DNA from: Rhizophagus irregularis
Taxonomy: Eukaryota > Glomeromycota > Glomeromycetes > Glomerales > Glomeraceae
DNA: 64,000 bases
Assembly: GCF_026210795.1 (NCBI RefSeq)
Contig: NC_089442.1
Location: forward strand, 4,740,501-4,804,500
Direction of reading: 5' to 3'
Shown: positions 24,078 through 35,060 of the stretch, in pieces
How positions within the stretch are numbered: position 1 is the first letter of the stretch
Layout: each line of letters opens with the position of its first letter
The notes under the pieces: model-generated
Told to the model about the DNA's origin: nothing
The model's database searches: none
Seen by the model: only the letters and a program-made list of their open reading frames with translations
Made by a program: the position numbers and the translations under genes

Positions 24078-26021
24078 TACTTTTTGATGCTTTTAATGTC
24101 CAAATTGAATTTAATTTATTTCATATTATTATACATATTTTGTTATAGAATTACTATATAGTTATAATTTCTACAATATATTTATTATTACTAGCTATAC
24201 GACAATAATAAAATGGATACTAAATAATTATCTAATATGCTTTATCTAATATTTATAATGTACGGAAATGATGTATAAACCAATCAAAATTTGCATTACG
24301 TATTAAAAAAATTTTTAATTCTATACTGCATCATTTCAAATACTCGTGACGAAATCTATCAATAAATTTCGGTTAAAACAATTATTAAAAAGAATTTTCT
24401 ATCGAAAATTACATTTTATATGAATGTATAGGATACCTTAAAATTTTTTTTTCAATCAAGTTCATGGCAAAATCGACAAATATTAAAAATAATGACCCAC
24501 TTTCAAAGTCGACCAACACAGCAGACAATGCATTGAAATTATTTCATCCTATATAGTACTGTATGTAGAAAAATTATTAAAAAAAATTATAAAGTCGCTC
24601 ATATTTGTATTGAAAATTCTTATTGAGGTTTAACGGAAAAATTATCGTGTAACTATGAAGAGTTCAGTCTTTGAAGACTTGAAATTATCAGAAAACCTTC
24701 AAAAGAACACGTTAAAGATTAGAATGACACAACAAAGTTTCGTTTGAGATTTGAATTTTGATATTATATGATGGTGGATTGTAAAATATGTTTTATTAAT
24801 GTTATTCACTTTATTTAACGTATAACATTGCTTTAAATACCTCGGTACAAATTAACAAAATAATTGATTTAATAATAATGGATATTTTGTGCAATACAAG
24901 CCTAATTCTATATTTTTATAAGCAATTTATAAGCTGTACATTATATTCGAGTCTTTTTGCGTGGAAAGTATTATCATCTCGAAAGGGAAGATAGTTGCTA
25001 TAAAGTTTTTTTTTTTTTACGGATATAGTAGTACTAATTATTATTATAATTTATAAGTTATAGAACGTTAATTTCCAAAGTCTTATTACCAGACTCGTGA
25101 TGTCAAATTCCTACAAAACAAATGATTTCCACCCTCTAAAAACTTTTCAGCATTCCTATTCTAGATATTTAACGAGGAAATAATAATAATTAATTCACGT
25201 AATTAAATAATTCATATTGATAAGACTCCGTTATTTTATCATAATATATTACACAAAAAAGAAATTTCTTTTTCTTTCAGAACTTAATCATTCTATGCGA
25301 TATTGGCATTTCACAAAAATTCTCATTATTTTTCAGACGTACCACATAATCATTTGATTTCCTAAAAAAATTCTCCTAATTCTTAGGAGATCCTAAATTA
25401 AATTTTTTACCCCTGAGAATCACCCTTTTTGGATTAAAACTGTGGCTTGTATGTAAAAATTCAATAAATAAACCCATGTCGTGATTGTCACATCAAACAA
25501 TTTTATTCATTTTATATGCTTTAAATTGTCAAACCATATCGATGGTTATTTTTTAGTATTTATTGATTTCATAGTTTTTTTTTATAAAAAGAAAATACTA
25601 CCAACATTCTGCCGCTCCAATATTCAACGCAGTTTTCATTCCAAAAAAGGGTGGTTCTCAGGGGTAATTTAGGATTGTGTAAATTCCTAAGGATTAGGAA
25701 TTTGTTTAGGTGATTATAAATTGCACATAATTAGAAAATTTAATTTCGCCGAAAAAACTTTATCACAATAAATCATCAGCTCTGAATCACCAACAGATAA
25801 TGAGAAATACAAAGAAAATTAGCTTTCATAATGCTGTAACTACAATTAGAAATCTATCAAAAAGAGAAATTTCGAATTTATTGCACTTTATAGTTATATA
25901 TTTGTATATTTAATGACATTTAATAATTGCTTAAGGAAATTTTTATCGGAAATTGTAAATGATTGGATACAGAAACTGGATGAAAAAAATTCCGAATTTA
26001 ATAAATTAATAAGAGAAAAAG
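24078..26021. repeat. Spacer between K3 and K4 (array unit)
   Basis: No gene supported. Common spacer blocks are recognisable at 24100-24900 and 25780-25990. The part at about 25300-25680 is specific to this spacer, with words such as CCCCTGAGAATCACCCTTTT (25410-25429) and AAAAAGGGTGG..TCAGGGG (25646-25662) in opposite orientation, so it may be a decayed inverted-repeat insertion. Confidence 0.45.
25402..25672. repeat. Probable inverted-repeat insertion in K3-K4 spacer
   Basis: TTACCCCTGAGAATCACCC near 25408 is matched in opposite orientation by GGGTGGTTCTCAGGGGTAA near 25650. Before the left end stands TCCTAAATTAAA and after the right end TTTAGGATTG, which also match in opposite orientation. 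This gives inverted ends of about 30 bases enclosing about 210 bases that include a chance open frame. Confidence 0.55.
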
Positions 26022-26030
26022 TATTTATAT
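26022..26030 (+). promoter_or_regulatory. TATA-like box of kinase K4
   Basis: TATTTATAT, 43 bases before the ATG at 26074. Confidence 0.45.
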
Positions 26031-26073
26031 GATATGGAAGTTTTACAATGCTCAAAAATTTTTTAAATTTGTC

Positions 26074-27983
26074 ATGTTTATATTTAATTTTTTTTTATCA
26101 AGTGGCGCTCAAACAAAATACGAAAAAAAGCAATGAAGTGAATGTAATAAAATAAGAAATATTTCGGACGAAAATCATCAGATCTGTCAAACTTGTTATA
26201 ATGCAAAAAAAAGAATTATACTAAGTGGAAATAAAGTTATTGATGATTTCATCAGATATACACAAACTAATAATGATAAAGATAATGGGAAAATGATATT
26301 TGTTCCTTATGAAAAATTCAATGATATAGAACTTATTGGCGAAGGAGGGTTCAGTAAAATTTATAAAGCTACTTGGGTTGATTGTAAAATAGATTCTAAT
26401 CTTTGTACTCTAGATTTTTCTTTACTAAATGAGTCTAAAATAGTTGCTCTTAAAAAGCTTAACAATTCTAAAAATGTTACTTCAAAAGAGTTAAATGAGG
26501 TAAATATTCTATAATAATTATATTAATTTGTTAACAACTTTAAATAATAAAAAAATAAATTGTTATTTTAGCTTAGGATGTTTTATCATTATTGTTTAAG
26601 TGGAAAAAAATTAAGTAACATTTATTATGATGATGATAGACTTGTTAACATATATTATGGTATTACTCGAGATCCTATTACTCAAGATATTATATTTATT
26701 ATGCCATATTATAATTCGGATTTGGTACATGATATATATGAAAATTTTTATGATACTAGTTGGTATAAGAAGATATCTTCTTTACGAAACATTATAAGTG
26801 GACTTAAAGAAATTCATGGAGTAAATATTATACATCGAGATTTACATAGTGGAAATATTCTTTTAGGTGATTATTATAGTTTTTTTCATGATGTGCTAAA
26901 AATATGTGACTTAGGTACAAGTAAATCGGCAACTGAATCAACAAGTGATGAGGAGGAGGAGGAGGAAATTTATGGCGTAATCCCTTATGTTGCACCAGAG
27001 GTTTTACGAGGTAAAAAGTATACTAAAGCTTCAGATATATATAGTTTTGGAATTATTATGTGGGAGTTAATGGTAGGAAGACGACCTTTTTGGGATAAAA
27101 ATCATGATATAGAACTTATAATTGAAATATGTGATGGTTTACGTCCACCAATTATTACAAATGCACCTGATGGTTATACTGATTTAATGAAAGAATGCTG
27201 GCATTCTGATCCAGAAAAAAGACCAACAACAGTTGAAGTATTAAAAAGGGTCGGAGAAATAAAAGAAATTGAAGGAAGAAAATCTAACAAGTCCAATGAG
27301 ACAAAAATTATAAAATCATCAGATATTGGACCCGTAACGACAAATAATCCTGATGCCACATATAAGAGTAGATATTTAAGCGGTATGATAAAATCAGCAG
27401 CTTCTACAAGAAGTCAATCTATTAGTACTTCAGAACTTGGTAAATAATTTGTAATATTAATTATATTTTTTTTTTCATAATATAATTTTAATTATTTTAA
27501 CTTTAGATCAACTTGATTTTTACCAAAGAAATTCTAACGGTAATTATTTGTTCAATTGAGATAATTTTATTTTGTTTGAGCTAATTACATGTACTTTTTT
27601 TAAGATAAAAGAAAGTTTGAAGACGGAGACAGCTTTGACAATGGTACGGAAAGAATTTCATCATGATAAGAAATTTAATGTTTACTAATTTAAAAAATAT
27701 TTTTTTAGGTATAAGTAATAAAAAGATTAAGCTATTTGTTGATGAAAATAATGGTAATAGTAATTGTTTTTACACACATTTTTTTCGCGATTTAATTAAC
27801 TTTTTTTTTATTTAGGTTACATTACAAAAGAACTTAAATTTGATATCGATAAAAATTCCGGACAATCTAAAAATAGTGGTAAGTTAATATATAATAAAAT
27901 AATAATATTTAGAAAATTTACAATCTAACATATTTTCCTCTTTTATAGGATATATTACTAGAGAAATCGGTTTTGATATTTAA
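26074..27983 (+). CDS. TKL-type protein kinase, array copy K4, zinc ribbon interrupted by stop
   Basis: Exons 26074-26499, 26572-27439, 27507-27539, 27605-27643, 27709-27753, 27816-27878, 27949-27983. The frame from 26074 (MFIFNFFLSS) meets TGA at 26134-26136, exactly where the sisters have TGT for the first zinc-ribbon cysteine; the other three cysteines are kept behind it. Downstream the frame is open to the end. If translation starts at the next good ATG (26293, MIFVPYEKF, directly before kinase strand beta 1), the product is about 429 residues and lacks the ribbon. GEGGFSKIY, VALKKL, HRDLHSGN, CDLG and YVAPEVL are intact. The activation segment carries a run of Glu (SDEEEEEE), unlike the Asp/Asn insert of K2 or K3. 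The last exon ends GYITREIGFDI. Either a ribbon-less kinase or a young pseudogene. Confidence 0.75.
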
Positions 27984-29769
27984 TTATTTTTTGAAATTTC
28001 TTTGAATGCCCAAATTTAATTAATTAATTTATTTATTTTTTATTATTGATATAATAAAATTATTAAAAGGCATACGCTGACCCGACACCACTCATTTCCG
28101 TAGCACTCTATGTTACCGTAGACGAAAAGCAAGGAGTGGTGTTGAATTAACCAAAAAAGTATAGTATGGTGTGAAATCGATATTGAGTATGATTTAGATA
28201 ATAAAACTATACTCAACTGTAACGGTATTACAGAAAGGAGTATGGTCGGGTCAGCGTGATGAGTAGAGTATGGTGACATTTGGCGGTGTGTAACATCATA
28301 AAGGTAAGACGAAAAGTAGTAGAGTAGGGGCGGTGTGTTGAGTAGAGTATTGTGATGTTTAGCGGTGTGTAACATAAAGGGTGTGAACTATACTCAAGTG
28401 ATGAATAGACACCCGGCCAAACCGCTGGGCTGAGCTTGGGCCGAGGTGTTTATTTATCACTTGAGTAAACTGTCACTTAGGGTCCATACTATACTCATCA
28501 CGCTGACCCGACACCACTCATCTCAGTAGCACTCGTAACATAAGGGGTGTGAACCATACGCAGGTGATGTATAGCATCTCGGCCCACTCCAAATCACGTG
28601 TTTGGCCCGTCGTGTTATTTATCACTTGAGTAAACTGTCACATAGGGTTCCATACTCTACTCATCACGCTGACCCGACCATACTCCTTTCCGTAGCACTC
28701 CAACTGTAATGGTGTAAATTATCAACGAAAAAAACTAAAAAAGTATTGTATTTATATTTTTTTTTATTTATAATTATACTCGACTGCCATATTAAGTTAA
28801 ATTGAAGAAAAATTTTATTGTGAATTTTTTATTAAATCTTTAATTTATACTAATTCTTAATTAGCCAATTTCAATTAACGCTCCTTTTCACAATTATTTT
28901 TGCTTCACGTTCCCTTAAAGCAAGTTCACGTTCTTTTCATTCTAAAAGCTAAATCTTTTTCCCGATATCAAGCTCTTTAAGCTTTAAATCCAACTTAATT
29001 TCTTTATTATTGTCTTCTTCACAATGACTTGGCTATAAAAATATGTTCTCATATTTTATTATTATTATCTTTGATTACTATAAATGTTCACATAATAATA
29101 CCTCAATAAGATCTTCTTCATAAATGACATAACAAAATTAATATCCATTGTTATAGTGCGAGATAATTTTTGTTTGCGTGAAACAATGAGCAAAGATAAT
29201 GATAATATTTTTCGTGTAAAACAAGTGGAGATAATATTTTTCTTTTGGGTGAGTAACTTTATAAGCGAAATATTATTATTATTATGTGCAGTGCGGTAAG
29301 GTAATCGAATATTCAATGATCGATCCGGTTTTTTTAATATAGCTTTACTTAAAGTTCCAAAGTTTTATTTCTCGACTCGTGATATCGAATTCCTACAAAT
29401 AAGATAACGTGAACGATTTCCATCCTCCAAAATCATGAACAAGACTTAGTTGATTGGTCGATGTTGTACATAAAAATAAATAAACAAAATTTACACAAAA
29501 AAAAGAAATTTCTTTTTTTCCAGAATTTAATTCTACGTTGTATCACCCAACAAATAATACAAAGAAATTTAGGATCCTCAAATGCTGTACTACAATTAGG
29601 AAATCTATCAAAGAAGAGAGATTTCGATTTCGAATTTTATTGCATTCTATAGGTACATATTAGTACATTTAATGATTACTTAACTGTTAAGGAAATTTCT
29701 ATCGGAAATTGCATATAATAGAATAAGAATTTGATTGAAAAAAAACTCCGGGTTTAATAAATTTGAAAG
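27984..29769. other. Spacer between K4 and K5, with G/C-richer insert cluster
   Basis: No gene. The segment 28062-28720 is a cluster of inverted-repeat elements (separate entry). Around it, 28730-29290 shows no array homology that I can see, and 29300-29760 is the usual promoter-distal spacer block. Confidence 0.45.
28062..28720. mobile_element. Nested cluster of small inverted-repeat elements
   Basis: GACCCGACACCACTCAT followed by GTAGCACTC occurs at about 28081 and 28505, and a related copy GACCCGACCATACTCC at about 28672. The last is the reverse complement of GGAGTATGGTCGGGTC at about 28217. A 77-bp foldback (28391-28467) starts TACTCAAGTGATGAATAGAC and ends in its inverse; a diverged second copy follows to about 28633. 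Telltale words GTAACATAAAGGGTGTGAAC and GTAACATAAGGGGTGTGAAC precede both. The cluster is richer in G+C than its surroundings and has no coding capacity. Confidence 0.6.
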
Positions 29770-29778
29770 CATTTAAAT
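29770..29778 (+). promoter_or_regulatory. TATA-like box of kinase K5
   Basis: CATTTAAAT, one base different from the TATTTAAAT of K1-K3, 47 bases before the ATG at 29826. Confidence 0.4.
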
Positions 29779-29893
29779 GGACATTTACAACGCCCGAAAT
29801 TTTTAAAAGAATTGTCGTAATAATAATGGAATCAACAAGAGATATTAGATATAAATTATTATCAAGTGATGCACGAAATAAAGTTGTAACAAA

Positions 29894-31784
29894 ATGCAAA
29901 AAAAAAAATGTGGTGAATGTAATAAAATAAGAAGAACTTCAGTCGAAAACCATCAAATTTGTTATACTTGTTATAATGCAAAAAAAAAAATTATACCATA
30001 TGGAAATAAAGTTATTGATGATTTTATCAGATATACTCATACTAATTATCCTAACAAAAAAAATGGGAAAATGATATTTGTTCCTTACAATAAATTCAAA
30101 AATATAGAACTTATTGGTGAAGGAGGTTTTAGTAAAATTTATAAAGCTACTTGGATTGATTGTAAGATTTCTGATGATGATACTATAGATTACTCATTAC
30201 AAAATAAGTCTAAAATAGTTGCTCTTAAAAAGCTTAACAATTCTAAAAATATTACTTCAAAAGAGCTAAACGAGGTAAATATTCCATATTAATTTTAATA
30301 ATAAACTTTATATAAGGCAGATAATAAACAAATGAATTTTTATTTCAGCTTAAGATATTTTATCATTATTCTTTAAGTGGGAAGAGTTCTGTTATTTACA
30401 ATAATTATTCTAGCTTTGTTAATCAATATTATGGTATTACTCAAGATCCTATTACTCAAGATCTTATATTTATTATGCCATATTATAATTCGGACTTGAC
30501 ACATTACATAACTAAAGATTTTTTTAATAATAATTGGTATCATAAGTTAGATAGATTAAATGAAATTATAAATGGACTTACTAAAGTTCATGGCGTAAAT
30601 ATTATACACCGAGATTTACATAGTGGAAATATTCTTATAGCTAATTTAAACTATTTTTGTATAAGAGCAAAAATATGTGATTTAGGAACAAGTAAATCAG
30701 CAACAGAAAATGATGATAATAATGATAATGAAGAAGACAACATTTATGGCATAATTCCTTATGTTGCACCAGAGGTTTTACAAGGAAAAAAGTATACCAA
30801 AGCTTCAGATATATATAGTTTTGGAATGATTATGTGGGAGTTAATGATAGGAAGAAGACCTTTTTGGGATAAAAAACATAATACAGAACTCATAATTGAA
30901 ATATGTGATGGTTTACGTCCACCAATTATTACAAATGCACCTAAAGGTTATATTGATTTAATGAAAGAATGCTGGTATTCTGATCCAGAAAAAAGACCAA
31001 CAGCAGATGAAGTATCAAAAAAGATTCAAGAAATATGGGGAATTGATATAGTTGGTTTTTCAGAATCAAAAACTGAAATTATAAAATCACCTGATATTGG
31101 GCCCGTAACAACAAATAATCCTGATGCCATATATAAGAGCAGATATTTAAGTGGAATGATAAAATCTGCAGCTTCTACAAGAAGTTTAAGAAGCAAATCT
31201 AGTATTACTTTAAAATTTGGTAAGTAATTCGTATTTTGATTGTATTTTTCATAATATAATAATTTTAACTTTCGTTCAACTAGATCAACTTGATTTTTAC
31301 CAAAGAAATTCTAATGGTAATTATTTATTTGTTTGATATAATTTTTTATACTTAGTATTGTAATTTAACGGGATCATATTATTTTTTTTAAGATAAAAGA
31401 AAGTTTGAAGATAATCAATTTGAAAGTAACTTTATCAATGGTATGTTAAAAAATTTCATTATGAAGAAGAAACCAATATTTATTTTAAATATTTTTTTTT
31501 TAGGTTCAAGTAATAAAAAGATTAAACCAATTGAAGACGAAAATAACGGTAAATAGCAATTATTTTCTCACGTATATTTTCATAATAAAATTTTTAATTT
31601 TTTTTATTTAGATTACGCTACAATAGAACTTGAACTTGATATCGATATGAATTTTAAACAAACTAACGATGATGGTAAGTAAAAATTATAATAAATAGCA
31701 ACTAATATTAATTTACAATCTAACATATTTTACATTTTCAACTTTGTAGAATACATTACTAGCGAAATCGATTTCGATATTTAA
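29894..31784 (+). CDS. TKL-type protein kinase with zinc ribbon, array copy K5
   Basis: Exons 29894-30274, 30349-31219, 31284-31316, 31393-31440, 31504-31548, 31612-31674, 31750-31784; about 491 residues from this start. The shared family start is ATG 29826 (MESTRDIRYK), but a run of 11 A just before the ribbon (about 29897-29907) throws that frame out; one more A would restore it. ATG 29894 reads MQKKKCGECNK and keeps all four ribbon cysteines (CGEC, CYTC), so the kinase is still complete from there. GEGGFSKIY, VALKKL, HRDLHSGN, CDLG and YVAPEVL are present; the activation insert is ENDDNNDNEEDN. The variable patch after the first intron (SGKSSVIYNNYSSFVN) is shared with K1 rather than with its neighbours. 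The tail ends EYITSEIDFDI. Confidence 0.8.
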
Positions 31785-33260
31785 TGCTTTTTTGATGCTT
31801 TGAATGTCCAAATTTATTAAATTATTTAATTTATTTCATATTATTATACATATCTTGTTACATAATTATTATAAGTTATAATTCTCTACAATATATTTAT
31901 ACGACGATAATAAAATGGATACCGATAATTACTAAATAATATCTGATATGCTTTATTTAATATTTATAATGTACGGGAAATACTACTTACGATTTAATTA
32001 TGAAGTATAAACGAATAAAATTTTTAATCTGAAATGACTAAAAAAATTTCTTTCAAAATTTAACAGATAGTGAGAAATTTGGGAGTTTTCAAATCTCGTG
32101 ATTGAAATTAAGAAATCTATCAAGAAAAAATTTCAAATTTACAATTAATTTCGGTACAATTATATATCAATATCTAAACTTATTAAAAAGAATTTTCTAT
32201 CGGAAATTGCATTTTGTATGGATGTATAGGATATCCTAAAATTTTTTTTCAATTAAAGTTCATGGAAAAATTGGCAAATATAAAAAATAATGACACTCTT
32301 TCAAAACCACGGGCAACAACCATAGCGAAAACACACATTTAAAATTATTTTGTATATCCAGATATTCCTATGTACTGTACTGTATGTATAAAAATGAAAT
32401 ATTTCACCAGAAAAAAGTTCGTTCATATTTGTATTGTAGAAATTATTGTGTTACTATATGAAGAGTTTGGTCTTTGAAGACTTGAAATTATCAGAAAATA
32501 AACCTTCAAAAAGAAACTCGTTAAAAGATTAGAATGACACATTAAAGATTTCGTTTGAAGACTGGGAATGATATTGGATAATTAGACAAAGATAATTAGG
32601 TAAAATGTGTTTTATTAAGGTTATTCACTTTATTTAACGTTAAAATACCTCGTTTATGGTACAAATTAACCAAATAATTGATTTAATATGTTTAATATGG
32701 GATACAAGTCTAATTATACCAGAATTAAGATTTTATAAGCTATATATTACTGTATATACGAGTCTTAACGAGTTAATATGGAAGGTTTTTTACCGATATG
32801 ATAATTATTTATATGTTATAATATTACTCTATTATATTTATCAGAGCTAAATAAGAACGAGTGATCGATGATCGAACAAAAACTTACAAATATGTAAAAT
32901 AATCGAACATCCGATGATCGGTCACCAGTTTTTTAGACGTTTTTAATATAGCTCTACTTAAAAAGTTCCGAACATTAATTTCCAGAGTTTTACCTTCAGA
33001 CTCGTGATGTCGAATTCCTATGAAATAAAGGCGACGTTAACACTAAGAATGATTTCCATCCTCCAAAAACATCATCAAGACTTATTTTAGATGTTTGATT
33101 GTTGAAACTTGAGAAAAAAATCAACTATAGCAAATTTTTTAAAAAAAATATTTTATAATCATCCATTAAACAAAAATTACAAAAAAAAAAAGATTTCTTT
33201 TTCTTCCAGAATATAATTCTATGTTGTATCACCAACGGATAATACAAAGAAATTTAAGAT
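31785..33260. repeat. Spacer after K5 (array unit), ending in an orphan promoter-distal block
   Basis: Matches the other spacers through AGACTTGAAATTATCAG (about 32477), the GATCGATGATCG block (32863) and TTCCAGAATATAATTC..TTGTATCACCAACGGATAA (33206-33243). It then breaks off at about 33260, where the next kinase should follow within 300-400 bases. Confidence 0.55.
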
Positions 33261-35060
33261 GAAAAAAAAATGAAAAAAAATATATTAAAATTGAACTCAA
33301 TTTTGTTTAACACCAACAATCATGAAACTGCGCAAAATGTTTATTTGATTACCTGAAGTTTCTTACAAATATAGTTTTAACTATTTGTTTGATATAAACA
33401 ACTTATAGATAGACCATGATTATATTATATACGTGTGGGAATTAAAGTGAATCGTGTATTAATTTCAAACTACCAACAAGATTCGATATCATTAAGGATA
33501 GATGAAAATGCCTACATACAATTAGAAATACTGCGCAATCATATTTAATTTAACAAATACTATATTCGTCACTATCCGCTTTATAAATAGGTTACGGATG
33601 TCTGTCAATAGAAAAAATCAATTCTTCGGTTACTGCAGTCACCAAATGTGACAGTAAGATGAATAAGTAAGTAATAAAAATTACCATTTATAGAGTTTTT
33701 CTACATATGGACCTGATTCATACGCAAATGCCTCAAAATGATACAAAATAATATTATTTGGTTTTCGTTTAATTTTGACATTTGCACAAATAAGTATTTT
33801 AAAAATTCAAGATTACTTCATACACGTTCAATATCAAATTAAAACGATGCAAGAAAAATAGAAATTATATATTATTTGTTTAAATTTATAAAATTCATCT
33901 TTTGTACTTGCTATTTTTATGCGTGATCCGGATGTCGATCAGTGAAAATTCGCAAATAATAAAAATCTGCCGTCGCCACAAAGACAAGTCATTTTTTAAT
34001 TTTTATCGGAAGGGAAATTAATAATGCATTCGAAAGCTGTGGTTTTTATGCTATAAAATACTGCGTAACATTTTCATTTTGTTGCACTGGATGCAGTGAT
34101 ACCTTACCCACAAAAATTCCAATTAAATTTCATTAATGATCTACAAAATTTCACCCATAGTAATTTTCACTGATTTATAGCCGGATCTCGAATTAAAATG
34201 ATATCATACTAAATTCTAGAGCTTAATTTTGTTAAGAAGTATAATAATAGATATCATTGGAAATTATTATAGGTACGATTGAAATTTTAATTACAAATTA
34301 TAGATTTACGGCATTAAGATATACTTATGAACGTAATTACGTAAATATTTTATATTATTATCGCCATTTTCAAAATGGTGTACGCAGTTCGCCCAGTTTT
34401 TATTCGGGTTTCGTCCATATTTTGTCCGACTTTCGTCCGGTTTTCGGTTTCTTTTTTTTTATTCAAATTCAACTGCGTACATCATTTTAAAAACGGCGAT
34501 AAATTTAATAATGAATACAAATTCATGATATTTATCAGCTACTATCCAGAAATCTTTGTGAGACCCTGTAAAAAAAGTCAATCCTTTTTATATTCCATCT
34601 TTTATAACCTTATACACGGAATTTATCGAATTATTTACATTTTCCATGAATGGATCCGTGAAAGGCTCATTTTTACGGAGAATAATGGATAAAATTTTTT
34701 ATAGGGAGGAAGAAAACTAAACCGAACAAAAATTTTTAGTCATGAGGTAGTAATTTATCAGAATAATAATATTGAACCAAAATTTAAAGCTATTTGTTCA
34801 ATTACAAACTGATTTTATTTATGCAAAAATAAATTTTACATCTACTCTATAATCAGTGTTGAACAATAAAATATGTATACAGAAAATAAGAATAAATAAT
34901 ATAACGTTATAGGTTATTTTAATTTAAGATTTAATAAAACTTGATACTAAAAATAAAATTTATTCGTTCCGTCGCATCATCTTATAATCTGTATAAGAAA
35001 TTGGGTTTAAATTAAATAAAATATAATTATAATAATAGCAAATATAAAAATTTATAAGAC
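33261..35060. other. Non-array sequence without a supported gene
   Basis: Sequence unlike the array spacers. It contains an inverted-repeat element at 34360-34500 and no coding region that I can support. The stretch at 34800-35060 is 3' flank of the minus-strand kinase gene. Confidence 0.4.
34360..34500. mobile_element. 141-bp MITE with 30-bp inverted ends
   Basis: The left end 34360-34389 (ATCGCCATTTTCAAAATGGT, GTACGCAGTT) is complementary to the right end 34471-34500 (AACTGCGTAC, ATCATTTTAAAAACGGCGAT) with a few mismatches. The interior repeats TTTCGTCC and TTTTGTCC. The flanks read TTATT and AAATT. No coding capacity. Confidence 0.65.

Noticed and set aside
28043-28375. Minus-strand 110-codon open frame
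   Set aside because: Lies within the foldback cluster and encodes low-complexity His/Ser/Tyr text from repeated words.
34257-34692. Two overlapping plus-strand frames with VRPVF and VRFSV text
   Set aside because: They cross both ends of the 141-bp MITE; the Arg/Phe-rich text comes from the TTTCGTCC repeats.
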